Source of the DNA: Fallopia convolvulus
Lineage: Eukaryota > Streptophyta > Magnoliopsida > Caryophyllales > Polygonaceae
NCBI GenBank assembly: GCA_964016875.1
Contig: OZ024733.1
Span: forward strand, 24,595,324-24,659,323
Reading direction: 5' to 3'
Length of the DNA stretch: 64,000 nt
A model generated the notes under the pieces. The model was given only the letters and a program-made list of their open reading frames with translations, ran no database searches and was not told where the DNA came from. Every line of letters begins with the position of its first letter. Within the stretch, counting starts at the first letter, position 1. A program made the translations under genes and the position numbers. Shown piece by piece: positions 43,906 through 54,843 of this stretch.

Positions 43906-44293
43906 TAAGACCATCTGCCATCGTATTGTATTTTGCCCCCAAACCCCATATATACCATATATTGCCCTCCCACCATTGGCTATTTCACGATTTTCCAAAA
44001 AAATTTTTATCGGAATGTATATAGTGATATTGTAAATATAGCATTCCAACTCATATGCTATATACCCTTTTTCATTCAACTAACTACTATTTTATTCTAA
44101 ATGTGCCTTTTTAATTTGATTACAATTACTTTTTCTCCTTTATACCCATATTTAAATATATACCCCTCATTGTTTTACACTACGGTGGCTGGAGGAAAAA
44201 CAAATATGTAGCTATTTTGGAAATTAGTGCTTCTATGTGCTATATTTCAAGATATAGCCTTCTCAATATAAGGTACGGTGGTGGATGGTCTAA
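43906..44293. mobile_element. PIF/Harbinger-like MITE
   Basis: 382 bp (43,909-44,290) with terminal inverted repeats GACCATCTGCCATCGTA / TACGGTGGTGGATGGTC, flanked by the 3-bp repeat TAA. TIRs starting GACCATC plus a TAA/TTA duplication fit PIF/Harbinger MITEs. Noncoding. Confidence 0.75.
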
Positions 44294-45799
44294 GAAAATT
44301 TCCCCTAGAAGAAGCCACTTATGCATTGAAACTCTGCAAATAAGTAGCTAATTAACTACATCTCAACAACGTGAAGTATAAATATCTATACCAAGATGAA
44401 AAACATGAAGTGAATAAAAAAGGACAAGACTAAATTATTGATCAAAGTATGAGCAAAGAAGCACAAGTCAATATGAAAATAACAATATACAAACAACAAA
44501 CAGGAAATATCCAAATACATCAACTATGCAATAGGAATATCAAGAGCAGACAACAGAATTAAAATCAATTATGAACAAATTCACTTATTGAGTACTATAT
44601 ATTAGAAAGTGTGAGAGAAGGAAATATTTGGTGATTGATTAGTGTACCTGAAGTTTTTTTGGGTTGCCCACTGATTCGCCAGAGCTTCGTCTCAACTACG
44701 TCCAGTTCTGGGAGAAGATATCTGTAAACATTATAAATTTGATACTTGAAATGAACCTGGAATTAAAAAAAATGGTAGCTCCAATTTAAACCCTAACGCT
44801 AGATTGAAAATCAATAAAAATGAATCCTACCTGAATAATAAAACAAATGAATCAGAAATCGAAAATTATTCTATTGTGATGGCTAACAATTTTAGTTTGT
44901 TTGGAATTAAAAATTCTAATTTGATATCTCTAGAAATTTAGGAAGATGATATCATTTGGTGATGCACTCAAGGTATTTGATAAAAATACATATGAACAAG
45001 AAATACATCAGAACTATAAATCCAAATAACGAAATCATCAAAATAAAGAGAAATCAACTTCCCTCTCAAGGGAACACTCTGTTGTGCTTAGAAAAAGAAT
45101 TAGATGAAAAAGGACTCTCCAAACCTAGAAGCAAAAAATCCAATTGAATAAGAAACGAAAATTGGATCAAAAAAATAACAAACAAAATTACATAAATCCA
45201 AAATTAACATATACCACAAGGCTCCTTCTCAGCGCCCCACTGACACAAAAGCAATATCTAAAAGTTATTTTAATTTTGCCCTCATATTAAGTTAAATTAC
45301 CAGATCTTCCCAAAACTTTTACAAATATATCCAAACTAAAACGGTTTATAAATTTTATGACTTTAAATGGTACTAACTACCATAATCTACTAACTATAGC
45401 ATGAATAAACTATTTTCTATGAACACAAGCCCACCATGCTCCGTATTAAAGAAAATGATAAATTAGAGAGAATTGACTGTTACCTGAGCGTAGTATCGCT
45501 GGAACTCCGGTGTTCCTGCAGCTTCCGGATTTCTAGGGGTTGCTAATCCTAACCAGGACTCCCTTAGCTCAAGCTCAGCATAGATCTGTTTCGTTTCCTA
45601 CCTCAGACCGTAGTCTCTAACTTACAAACAGTGCCTATCACTCTGAAAAGAAAAAGCACACTGAACAGTAATAAAAAGACAACACACTAAAGAGATTCCT
45701 TCTGGTGGTCCAAGTGGCTTGGCATCATGATGTGGTCTTTGATGGCTAATAATCCATGCAATATTCGATGTTATACATGCCTTCTTCTCCAACATTATC

Positions 45800-46915
45800 C
45801 TTCCAACCTGCAACAACCTCTTCATCTAAGTCGAGCTCTAATTGCTTCATCAAATTTTCTGAATATTCTGGATCCCAATCCATCAACTTATCCCATATAA
45901 AGTCTTGACCTTTGGGCGATAAATATCTCCCGAATTCTATTGCTGATAAGTAATCCTAGATTGAATCAGATGACTCTATTCCTTCCGAAAAATATGGTTG
46001 TAGCTCTTTCGGAATTATAACAGTGGTGAATCCTACTTTGAATATCAACATGTCGGTTTTTTGATACTGCTTGATATATTCATAGATGTAGAAAAGTCCC
46101 ATAGCTCTAGCTTCAGTGGCATTTTTTAGGATTGGTTGCCTTATTGTTATTGGATCTGCAAAGAACTGGTCTATAACAAACCTAATCAAGTAGTGAGGTG
46201 CTCTTGATTTTCCTCCTTCTGTCTCCATGTTGGTTCCATGCACAAAACAAATTAGCTTATCTTCTATCCCAGATTGCTTGACTCTGTTGAACACATAATT
46301 CTGAAACTTGGTGAAATGCTTCCTGATCGGCCTCCATTTATAAGGACATTTTCCATATACGCCGTTGCACATTCCATAATCCCATGCCTTCAATATTCCC
46401 ATACCTTCAGAAGGATTAGCAGGAAGGTTTATTCCTCCAATCCTAGAATTATCACGAAAGAGAACTAGAGTTCCCCATTCTTCCCAAATATCATAATATG
46501 GACATCTATCTCTGCTCATCACGTAAGAATACCATTGTGGAAATTCTTTATACTTCCAATAACCCTTCAGCTTTTCTTGGAGCTCCCAAGGGAGTTGAAG
46601 TATTTTATTGGTTATTTCCAATTCTAACACTCGCAAGGTCATCAAATGGTTCACCAATTGATACCCATAACGACACATACTCTTACTAACTTTTTCCATT
46701 ATTGAAATTTTAAACTGACTGGGAGGTGACACCCATCCCTTGTGGTACTTTTCTTTCTCCTCAAGTTCCCGCCTCTCTGCATTTGATGGACGCTGAGATA
46801 GGGAATTGTGGACTATTTCGACCATTTCTTCTGGAGAGAAATTCTCGTATCCATAATCCTGATACAATCTTAAAATTCCTTGTGGAGGTAGTACTCTATT
46901 CACCATTCTTCTCAC
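45800..46915 (-). pseudogene. Unrecognised ORF after RNase H of the caulimovirid
   Basis: A frame of about 319 residues (46,915-45,956) is rich in charged and aromatic residues and ends at TAG; the same frame goes on past that stop to about 45,730. It starts within the last part of the RNase H region in another frame. Its place matches the transactivator/viroplasmin gene of other caulimovirids, but I cannot recognise the domain. It is acidic and tryptophan/tyrosine-rich in the middle. Alternatives are a host-derived insertion or a lineage-specific viral gene. Confidence 0.5.
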
Positions 46916-46940
46916 TTGGTGCTAATGAGTTCTTTGATCC

Positions 46941-47310
46941 CTACACATGTTCAATATTAAAGGAAAACTGGTTAAGGGCTAATTGCCAACACAGGAGCCT
47001 CCCTTGCGCTTTCATATTATCCAAATTATTATGGATAAATCCCAATATTCCTTTACAATCAGTTCTCACTGTAAAGGGTTTTGGAGTAAGAAAAATTATG
47101 AACTTATTAATTCCTTTTAAGATAGCAAGAATCTCCTTCTCCATTACAGTGTAATTACATTCGGCGTTGTTGAAACTTCCATTGTTGTACCTGCAAACCT
47201 TGTTATCTTTCTTTAATTTCAAAACAACACCCCAATGATAATTACTAGCATCACTTTCAAGAACAAGTTCATCCTCCTCATTGGATAGAGTTAATACTGG
47301 CAAATTCATG
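46941..47310 (-). pseudogene. Caulimovirid RNase H domain
   Basis: The domain shows ESDASNYHWG, YTVMEKEILAILKGI and VRTDCKG, the D-E-D pattern of retroid RNase H. It follows RT after a stop and shift near 47,380-47,560. It removes RNA from the RNA:DNA hybrid during reverse transcription in the family. Confidence 0.85.
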
Positions 47311-47565
47311 CAATATTTTTTAAGTTCTTGGACTACCTTTGTATCCTGATTAGTCCAGTTCCAAACCTCTTCTTTTCAACTTGACTTGTAAGGGTTTTCT
47401 TAATTTAGCCAATTTTTTTTAATAAAATCAGAGGCATAAGTAAGACATCCTAAAAATCTTTCAAATTGCTTCCTATCCTCTATTTTATCAGGAAATTTCT
47501 CTACCTTTTCTACGATATGATCTTGTAATACTATTTGTCCAGCTTTAATCTTCAACCCAAGAAAT

Positions 47566-49928
47566 TCAATTTCTGGCATAGCATAAATACATTTTCTTTC
47601 CTAGGATGATGCCATGATTAACACATTCTTGAGTTATAGCCCTAAGGTCGTGCATATGCTGTTCTAATGTCTTGGAAAAGATTAGAATATCATCAATGTA
47701 GACAAGACAACAATGCTGGTTTTTAAAGATTTTATCCATTCTCCTTTGAAATATTTGTAGTGCATTTTTAGACCAAATGGCATAACTACCCATTCATAAT
47801 GACCTTGTGGTGCACTAAAAGCCGTTAATGGTATACTGTCTTCTTCCATCTTAATTTGCCAATATCCAATTTTACAGTCCATTTTTGAGAACCATGTGGC
47901 TCCCTGTATTCTATTAAATAGGACTGTTAAATTAGGGATATAATATCCATCAAAGACAGTATTATCATTTAATTTCTTATAATTGATAACCATCCTAGCC
48001 TTTCCTCTCTTTTCTTCAGCATGATTTCTAACCATAAAAGCAAGACTAGAATGAGGGCTTTTACTTTCTCTAATTAAACCCTTTTTTAGTAAATCATCAA
48101 TTTGTTCCTTAAATTCTTGTTGGTCTTTAAAGGTGTAGACCATCTGTTTTACTCTAATAACAGTCTTAGGATCTATTAATTCTATCTTAGCAAATGACTT
48201 ATCTTTATCCCAAAACTTTAAAGGGTCTTCAGAGTATAACTCCTTACACAAATCCTTTTGTTGACTAATAATTTGTTCTTTTATAGTTATCTCATCTATT
48301 AGTAGTGCAAATTCTCTTTGTGTAGGAACAATATGCTCCTCACCACACTTACTGCGCATGAATTCAATCTTTTGATGGGTATAGGCCTCTTTCATTTTTA
48401 CCCAAGCTAATTCTCCATTAACAGTAAAAATCATTTTATCTAAACTTTGGGTACATGGAGAATATAACCTTTGGAAATTATATCCTAATATCATGTCATG
48501 AGATGTTTGTTCAGTAGCCCATAATATAGGAATTATACGTGGGTTACCCCCTAGCATAATTGGTAGATCTAGAATGACTTCTGAGTGAGTCATGATACTA
48601 TTATCAGCTATTCTGACCTGAATAGGTTTGGATGCTGATTTCCACATAAATTGTGGGAATAAAGATTTCTTTCCAAAACACACAGAACATCCACTATCTA
48701 CGAAAGCACATAATTCATAATCATTAAATCTTTCAATGCATATAGTTATAGGGATGTATATGCTATTTGGGTTAGTGACTCTCATGAACGTTTCTATCTG
48801 CATATTTGATTCCTCGTCTCCTTCATAGACAGGTTCACTAATAGTTTTTGTTTTAAACCCTATTGACCTTTTATCAGCTCTAGAAGTAGACGCTTCTCCT
48901 GGTGTGGCTGGAAGAAAGGAAGGGTTTGAGCTAGCACTAGAACTAGAACTAGACATTGATGTTGATCCTAGATCTATACTATGTCTAGCTGGTTCATGAA
49001 GTGTTCTTCCAAGGTTTTTAAGTTCTAACTTCCTATTTAATGCTGCAAGAAGACTAGCAATATCTTCATCTACTCGGAATGGAATCTCTTCCTTAATACT
49101 TCTAATTGAAGGGGATAACTGGTTTCTCTGAGCAAGATTAAGACTAGGATTGAACCTAGAACTTTGACTTCTAGAAAGACTCTTGTTTCTTATTAAACTT
49201 GCTGGAGGTTGTGAGTTTGTATGGATTTTTGCTTCCTCATCAATTGTTAAAACTTTTTCATGCTTAGTGGTTGAAGGGTTTTCAAAGGCATTTACCCAAA
49301 CTGTTTTTAAATTAATTTGCTCCGACTTTACCTTAACGGGTACTACTAATTGTCCTGGTCCACTAATCTCATATTTATCAGCTTCTACCATTTGTGTTCT
49401 AAGTGGAGGATTGGTGGTATTTTCTAACTTATATACTACCTTCCACTTTAACTGTAGAGGACAAGTTCCCTTATGCATATTAATCCCTTCAGTTAACAAT
49501 TTTAACGATAAAAACTTAGACGCAAATTGGTCTTCTATACTAACATAATAGTTTGGCCTACATATCCAAGACACTGGTCCTTGACTCAAGTTACACACTA
49601 CTCCACTAATAGTTTGGTCACTAAATTTCTTGTGCCTAGTGTCACAAACAAAGTTAATACAATGCACATTTTTACCAAAATCTTGTAGAGGAGTGATGAA
49701 TATTTGGATTCCCCACACATAAATATATTTGTACTTTTTATCCTTGTTGTGTTTTTGAATATTTTTCCAATTAATTAGGTTGATTTCAGTAGCTTGATTC
49801 TCGTTATTTTTTATTACTATATCTCCTAGCATTTCTTCGCACACGAATTTAGAGAATGCTGCGAAGAAATGTCTCTTGAAGAACTGTTCTTTAGCGATAA
49901 CTGGAAATTCGACCCCTGATTTTCGCAT
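47566..49928 (-). pseudogene. Caulimovirid movement protein, protease and reverse transcriptase
   Basis: The 748-residue open part (to 47,682) begins with a 30K-type movement protein (IYVWGIQIFITPL, GPVSWICRPNYYVSIED). It runs through a serine-rich linker to an aspartic protease (CAFVDSGCSVCFG) and the RT fingers and palm (INYKKLND, PFGLK). RT continues in another frame with the catalytic YIDD at about 47,695. Fusion of movement protein and pol in one frame is notable. In the family these parts move the genome between cells, cut the polyprotein and copy RNA to DNA. A frameshift near 47,770 separates the RT halves. Confidence 0.88.
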
Positions 49929-49958
49929 GCTTTCTATTTGTTATTCATCTATGGATGA

Positions 49959-51104
49959 TTATGCTTCTTGGAGTTGAGCTAGAGTGGTCATTTCTCCACC
50001 TGAATCGAAGGCTTCTTCGGTGAAATCTGAAGAATCTATTCCCTCTCCTTGCATCATCTCATTGACTTCCTCATAATCCAACTCCTCACCTTCTTCTTCC
50101 TCAACTACTTCAAGAACTCCTTTGTTGTTGTTTAAAGCTAATTCAATAGCTTCGTCTTTGGATATTTCAATGTAATCCATACTCCCTAGTGCTTCTGCTA
50201 ACTTATTATTTTTCCTATTTTTACATTCATTAGCATAATGCCCCGTTTCTCCACATGCCCAACACTTGCAATTTCTTTTCTTTTCAGGGCAGTAAGAGGC
50301 TTTCCTGAAAAACCTTCTTTTCTTAATAAAAGGTTTCTTATGATATTTCTTATGATATTTCTCTCCTCTTTGCTTGTTGAAGCTTTTCTTTCTATAATTC
50401 TTTCTTCTTTGATTATCTCTTCTATTACATCCCCATTCATTTGGTAAATCCCAGCATGGTAGAAATTGTCTTTTCATTTGTTGTGTTCCTTTTACTTCTC
50501 GACATTTCTTTTCCACCCATCTTTTTATGAATTTCGTTCTATTACCCAAAGTATCTCTAGAATTATACCTATTTTTCCATTCACGGTATTCATCACTAAT
50601 TTCTTTATTAATATTTGGGAGTTTGTCAAAGAGCATTTGAAGATTAGTTTGATTTTCTCCTATCTTATAATAGTAATGTTCGAATTCAGAGAGATAGTTG
50701 TCCAAATATCTCATATTACAGATTTCAAGAGTGTTTAACTTTCTTTGTCACTCGATAAACTTTTTGTCAATTTCATCTCTTTCTCCAACAAACTCTTCGT
50801 CTATAACTTCACATAATGTGGTAAACATTTCTGATGGAGATTCTTTCGTTCTTAAACTTTCTTTATACTCTTCAGGTATTCCTTCATACCAATCAGCTAC
50901 TATACCATACAAACTATGTTCTATGTAGTTTAAAAAGTTTGAGGATCTCCAATCTGTATTTAAGTTTAAGACACTCATCATGCTTTTCTTCCAGAAATCC
51001 AATACTCCTTCTCGTCTTCTTACGCCATCTAGATTTAACTTATATCCGGTTTCACTTATTGGTTCTAAAGTGAGTTCTTTTTTATTAGGTCGATGATTTG
51101 GCAT
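49959..51104 (-). pseudogene. Caulimovirid coat protein
   Basis: Two frames (51,104-50,748 and 50,714-49,959) make up the capsid region: an N-terminal core segment with WRSSNFLNYIEHSLYGIV, a basic stretch (KKYHKKYHKKPFIKKRR), a CCHC knuckle CKCWACGETGHYANEC, and an acidic C-terminus. They are separated by a stop/shift near 50,740. The knuckle and flanking basic region are the hallmark of caulimovirid coat proteins. Confidence 0.82.
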
Positions 51105-51255
51105 AACCCTTACTCCAAATTTAGCCGTTTTTTTCTTCTAAAAACTCTTTAGGTTTAATATTAGGCCTTTGATAGCTACATGATCCCTCTTCATATTTTT
51201 TATAGTAGGATCTGTTTGCCTTATTTGTTTCTTCTAACGTTATAGGTGTCATCTC

Positions 51256-51510
51256 TTACTCAACTTCATTAAAATCTAACACCTTTTTACCAACAATTTC
51301 ATCTACTCTTCTTTTGACTTCGTTAATGGGTATTGTTTCCATATCTTTTAATTTTATTAATCCCATTTGTTGATACATCTCTTCTTCTTCAGTACCATAT
51401 TCAGACTCTTCGCTACTCGTTATACCCGATTCTTCCATGATATTTTCTAGTAACTTAGAGTTATTCTCTATTTCACGAGTCTTCATCTTCAGGTTCGGTT
51501 TTCTTTTCAA
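51256..51510 (-). pseudogene. Acidic N-terminal region before the caulimovirid coat protein
   Basis: About 84 residues, strongly acidic (SSEESEYGTEEEEM). Caulimovirid coat precursors usually have such an acidic N-terminus, so this is probably the front of the coat ORF, cut off from it by stops near 51,110-51,250. No other motif. Confidence 0.5.
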
Positions 51511-51679
51511 TTTTTAAGTTGGAGACTGAGAACGTTTTTAATGGGTTTTGATTTTGAAAAGGATATTTATGTGGAAATTGAGTCGATCTTTTACCTACTA
51601 CTGTTTTAGTAATAACACCTTGATGTCTAATTTCGTTAATAAGTGCAACAACAATTTTTTGGTTTTCTTCCAGGTGGAT

Positions 51680-51901
51680 TCATTGGACTAAAGTAAGTTC
51701 TTCTTTAATTTTTTGGATTTTCTCACTTAATCTAAAAATACAATTTTTTAATTCTGCGATATCGTCGACAATGGTGTTTAATATAGCTTCGTAATGTTTT
51801 TTGCCAATTTTTAGATGTTTAATATGTGGAGATTCTCGATTTGGACACTTATCGGAAATTTCCAGCTTGTCAACTTGATAAGTTTTAGGCTCTGATACCA
51901 A
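51680..51901 (-). CDS. Small coiled-coil ORF at the start of the caulimovirid copy
   Basis: About 73 residues whose frame overlaps the primer binding site. No ATG is seen at the front, so the start may be non-AUG or lost. The second half (DDIAELKNCIFRLSEKIQKI) is a coiled coil. A small coiled-coil protein near this place recalls virion-associated proteins, but the resemblance is only in style. Confidence 0.45.
   Translation of the reverse strand: MVSEPKTYQVDKLEISDKCPNRESPHIKHLKIGKKHYEAILNTIVDDIAELKNCIFRLSEKIQKIKEELTLVQ
51888..51900 (-). promoter_or_regulatory. tRNA-Met primer binding site of the caulimovirid
   Basis: The minus strand reads TGGTATCAGAGCC, complementary to the 3' end of initiator tRNA-Met. 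It marks the conventional start of a caulimovirid genome and sits at the 5' side of the ORFs. Confidence 0.85.
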
Positions 51902-52420
51902 ATTACATGACCTATATTAAATTAAGAGATACTAAGACAAACTCGGATAATAGATACTTGATAAAGCTAATATTTTTATATCTAAGGATATTTTTTTATT
52001 ATTTTTTATAACTTACTAATTAATTTTATAATTATCTAAGAATAAAGGGAAAAAAATATAGATACTACAAATAAAAGGGAAAAACTATAATTAACAAAAA
52101 TAAAAGCAAGGCCACTGAGTAAAAAAGTGAGAGTACTACTCATACCACAAGCACCCCTACAGGGGTCGGCTTCTTCTTTTTCATCCACCAATCCCCGTCG
52201 CCGATGACCTTTCTTTAATCGCCCATCGCCGATGACCTTTTTTTAATCGCCCATTGTTGTTTGTGTGGCGACGCCGAGACGGTGTGTAAAAGCCCATTGT
52301 TGTTTGTGTGGCGACGCCGAGACGGTGTGTAAAAGCAGAATAATGAAGTTGTTTGTGTGGCGACGCCGAGACGGTGTGTAAAAGCAGAATAATGAAATGG
52401 ATTAGGATATACAGAAGCAG
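51902..52420. other. Noncoding sequence with a ~52-bp tandem repeat
   Basis: First AT-rich DNA that might be the viral intergenic region. Then, at about 52,252-52,395, units containing TTGTTTGTGTGGCGACGCCG and AGACGGTGTGTAAAAGC repeat almost three times. A shorter duplication (CGATGACCTTTYTTTAATCGC) precedes it at about 52,200-52,250. No gene. Confidence 0.6.
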
Positions 52421-52900
52421 ATGTTACAGGGTATATAAGATAGAATAGAACCACCCCCAAAAGCTAGCCAATAGGGGTGGGGAACTTCCCACTTATATAC
52501 CACACATTGGAGGTCATGACTTTCCAATGTGGGATATCCCCTATAAGGATTTCCTATAACAAAGCACTCCCACTGAGTGACACTATTACAGGAATCCAGG
52601 CACCAGGGTCCGCACCAGGTGCCCTGGCCTCGGTCGACCCTTAATCCGCCGGGGTCGGTCCGCACTAGGTGCCGACTACCCACCACGCCAGGGTTGAGCT
52701 TATATAGCTCCTGTAAGGCACTGTAATCTCTCATTCTGAAATACAATCAATTCCTATTTCTTCTAATCTCTCTTTACTCAAGTCTATCATTGTTCTTCAA
52801 CTTTACTTTGTTGATCGTGATTCTCCAAAACCGATCGATCATCGGGTGAGTTGCTGTTTTGTTGTTCCCGTGCGAACATTAGCGCAGGATTATTCCAAAT
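52421..52900 (+). other. LTR-like sequence, family not determined
   Basis: A segment from TGTTACAGGGTATATAAG (52,420) to CCTATAACA (52,561) has inverted-looking ends, includes the phrase CCAATGTGGGATATCCC, and may be a small LTR read on the minus strand. To its right, TATATAGCTCCTGTAAGGC and an RNA-leader-like pyrimidine-rich stretch (52,690-52,800) look like a promoter/R region in plus orientation. I found no matching target duplication. Confidence 0.35.
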
Positions 52901-53890
52901 TTCTCAGGTTAATACAGATTTTCTGTATTAGCAGAAGAGTGAGAGCAGGAGGTGGAAAGTGGAAGGGCAGCCAGCAGGAGGTGGAGAGTTGAAAGGGAGT
53001 GATCAGGAGATGAAGAACCTAAGCCGATCGATTGGGAAATCACTGTTCTATATAAAATTAACGTTCCCATCTATATTTCTTTGATAATTCATCACTGATG
53101 GTGAGTAAAGCTGTCAACGTCGTTGGTGGTGGGTAGAAGATCGGCGCCGATTGGACGGCTTCGCTGGTGGTGCGAACCCTTAGTCTCTGCTGGCGGTGGA
53201 TGGTACGTAGATTAGAGCCATCGTTGGTGGCGGCTGATGATAACGATTTAGAGGTAAATCAAAACTACCATCGGTGGAGGGTGATTGGCGGAATTGATGG
53301 TGGTGGTGCGTGACGACAAGGCGGAGAGGAGCACATCGTCTTCTTCAATCGCCATTTCAAGGTTAGGGTTTCAAGGAATACTAGCAATTTCATTCCCTTA
53401 AAATAGACACTTATTTCAAGTGTTTGGCACTTCCATATGAAGACTATAATCTTTTTTTTTTTTTTTGCCGCTGGTGCCTGGCTGAATGAGAAAAAGCAAT
53501 TACATATGACTAATGTTTGTTAGCGGATTGTTGACTTAAAATTGCTGTAAATTTCGATTTTTCGATTTGTGCAGATATGGTATTCGATGAAATGCCGAGA
53601 AATAAACCACTCTAGAATTACAATTTACTTCCACAGATTTTGATAAGTTTAGATGCTTGCCCTGTTTTTGCCTTGTACCACACTTCTCTGTGTTCATTTC
53701 TCAATTGAGAGATCCAAAATTTCACTTTTTATGTGCCACTGGCGCCTGGATGAGAACTCCCGGTTTCTACTATGTAGGGTTAGGGTTTGTCAATATTGAT
53801 GCAATATGTTACATGATTGTATACTTGATTGAGATAGTTGAGATTTTATTTCTTATGCTGTTATACTTGCACTTAAATATCGCCCTTCCT
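52901..53890. other. Mosaic noncoding stretch left of the captured exons
   Basis: Mostly unrecognised. Around 53,000-53,350 it is G-rich on the plus strand with GGTGGTGG phrases. Near 53,575 a short reading VFDEMPRNK recalls PPR proteins but is too short to call. A T-run lies at 53,452-53,466. The last ~200 bases may be the intron of the RecQ fragment. Confidence 0.3.
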
Positions 53891-53894
53891 TCAG

Positions 53895-54127
53895 GAAAAT
53901 GGTCGTGCTGGACGTGATGGTTTACCTACAGAATGTCTGCTATTCTATCGGCCAACTGATGTTTTTCGGCAGGTGAATATATTTCATGTATGCAAAAACC
54001 ATCAGTCTATTAATTGATCTTTGGTTTCTTATCATTTTTTCCTTCTTTTTTTTTATCCACTGGCAGAGCTCAATGTCATGAGAATTATGGCTTGCAAAAT
54101 CTGTATGACATCGTGAGATATTGTGAG
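53895..54127 (+). pseudogene. Captured two-exon fragment of a RecQ helicase
   Basis: Exon-like block 53,895-53,972 between AG and GT reads ENGRAGRDGLPTECLLFYRP, helicase motif VI of the RecQ family. The next block, 54,067-54,127, reads ENYGLQNLYDIVRYCE after a one-base shift, matching the start of the RecQ zinc-binding region. Both keep splice sites. No other helicase motifs are present, so this is a gene fragment. The style is closest to MED34/RecQ2-type plant helicases, judged from memory. Confidence 0.82.
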
Positions 54128-54843
54128 GTATGGTCTTTTAAATTTACGCTAAAAAGGGTAATTTGTGCTAAGAGCATTGTTTATCATACCTAGAAATGCA
54201 GTTCACCTTACTAGCTTAGGCATAGGTGAGATGAGATATCTTCGATTTTTTCTGAATTTGTCTCCTGATCCCTTATAACATCCTTGTTCAACTGTGTTGT
54301 GGACTGTTTCTTTTGAATAGCTTAGTTGTCATTGTAATAACTTGAGGCTCAGCTGGGCATAAATAAAGTACATTCACTAATCACTATCCAACGAAATTTC
54401 ATGATAATTAATCTAGAAGATGAAACCTGGACATACTCTTGATGTACCGCAAGATAACAGTAAATTGCACCACTATAACCATACTTTGTTCTTAATCGGT
54501 AAATAAGGTTTGAAGTGGCAGTACAATGTGTAATTTGACTTTTAAATGATACAAAACAAGGGTAAGTTGACTCTATGTTGCACGTTTGCATGCATAAAGA
54601 ACACTTTGGACTTCACAGGGATTGATAAAATGTAAGCAGACCATAAATATATAACTATCCTCCTAAGTTGATCCTATAATAGGTCTTCACTTGAACCCTA
54701 CCTAACATCTAAGAGCTACTATTTACAATGAGATGTTTCGTATTCATTGTACACATTACCGTAACTTTTCATCACAATAATTTTGCAAGTCAATTTTGTT
54801 GAGTGTCTTCTGCCTGAATGCAATGGCTCTTTTTCTATTGTAG
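54128..54843. other. Noncoding stretch between the two captured gene fragments
   Basis: Nothing recognisable apart from intron-like, AT-rich sequence. An acceptor at 54,841-54,843 opens the PFP fragment. Confidence 0.4.

Larger units (their letters stand above)
43388..45600 (-). pseudogene. Exon-like fragments of an unidentified gene
   Basis: Minus-strand pieces bounded by plausible splice sites are: about 45,487-45,570 (QIYAELELRESWLGLATPRN region ending FQRYYAQ before GT), about 44,648-44,720 (YLLPELDVVETKLWRISGQP) and 43,390-43,602 (KRQRLSGAKRKLNHDVVDAA, GPKKKSKI, nuclear-signal-like). They could be exons of one gene, broken by the N gap and a MITE, or fragments captured by the Helitron. 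I do not recognise the family. Confidence 0.35.
45700..51901 (-). mobile_element. Endogenous caulimovirid (pararetrovirus), broken copy
   Basis: Minus strand, in order from the right: tRNA-Met primer binding site, a small coiled-coil ORF, an acidic ORF, coat protein with CCHC knuckle, movement protein, aspartic protease, RT, RNase H, and an unrecognised ORF. Coat before movement protein before pol fits the cavemovirus/solendovirus branch better than petuvirus or badnavirus; this is inferred from order alone. There is no integrase or LTR. Frameshifts and stops occur in coat, RT and the terminal ORF, so the copy is inactive as it stands. Confidence 0.88.

Noticed and set aside
43590..44079. Reading frames crossing 43,676-43,875
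   Set aside because: They are made of undetermined bases.
53575..53620. PPR gene fragment (VFDEMPRNK)
   Set aside because: Nine residues are too few to support a family call; no neighbouring PPR motif.
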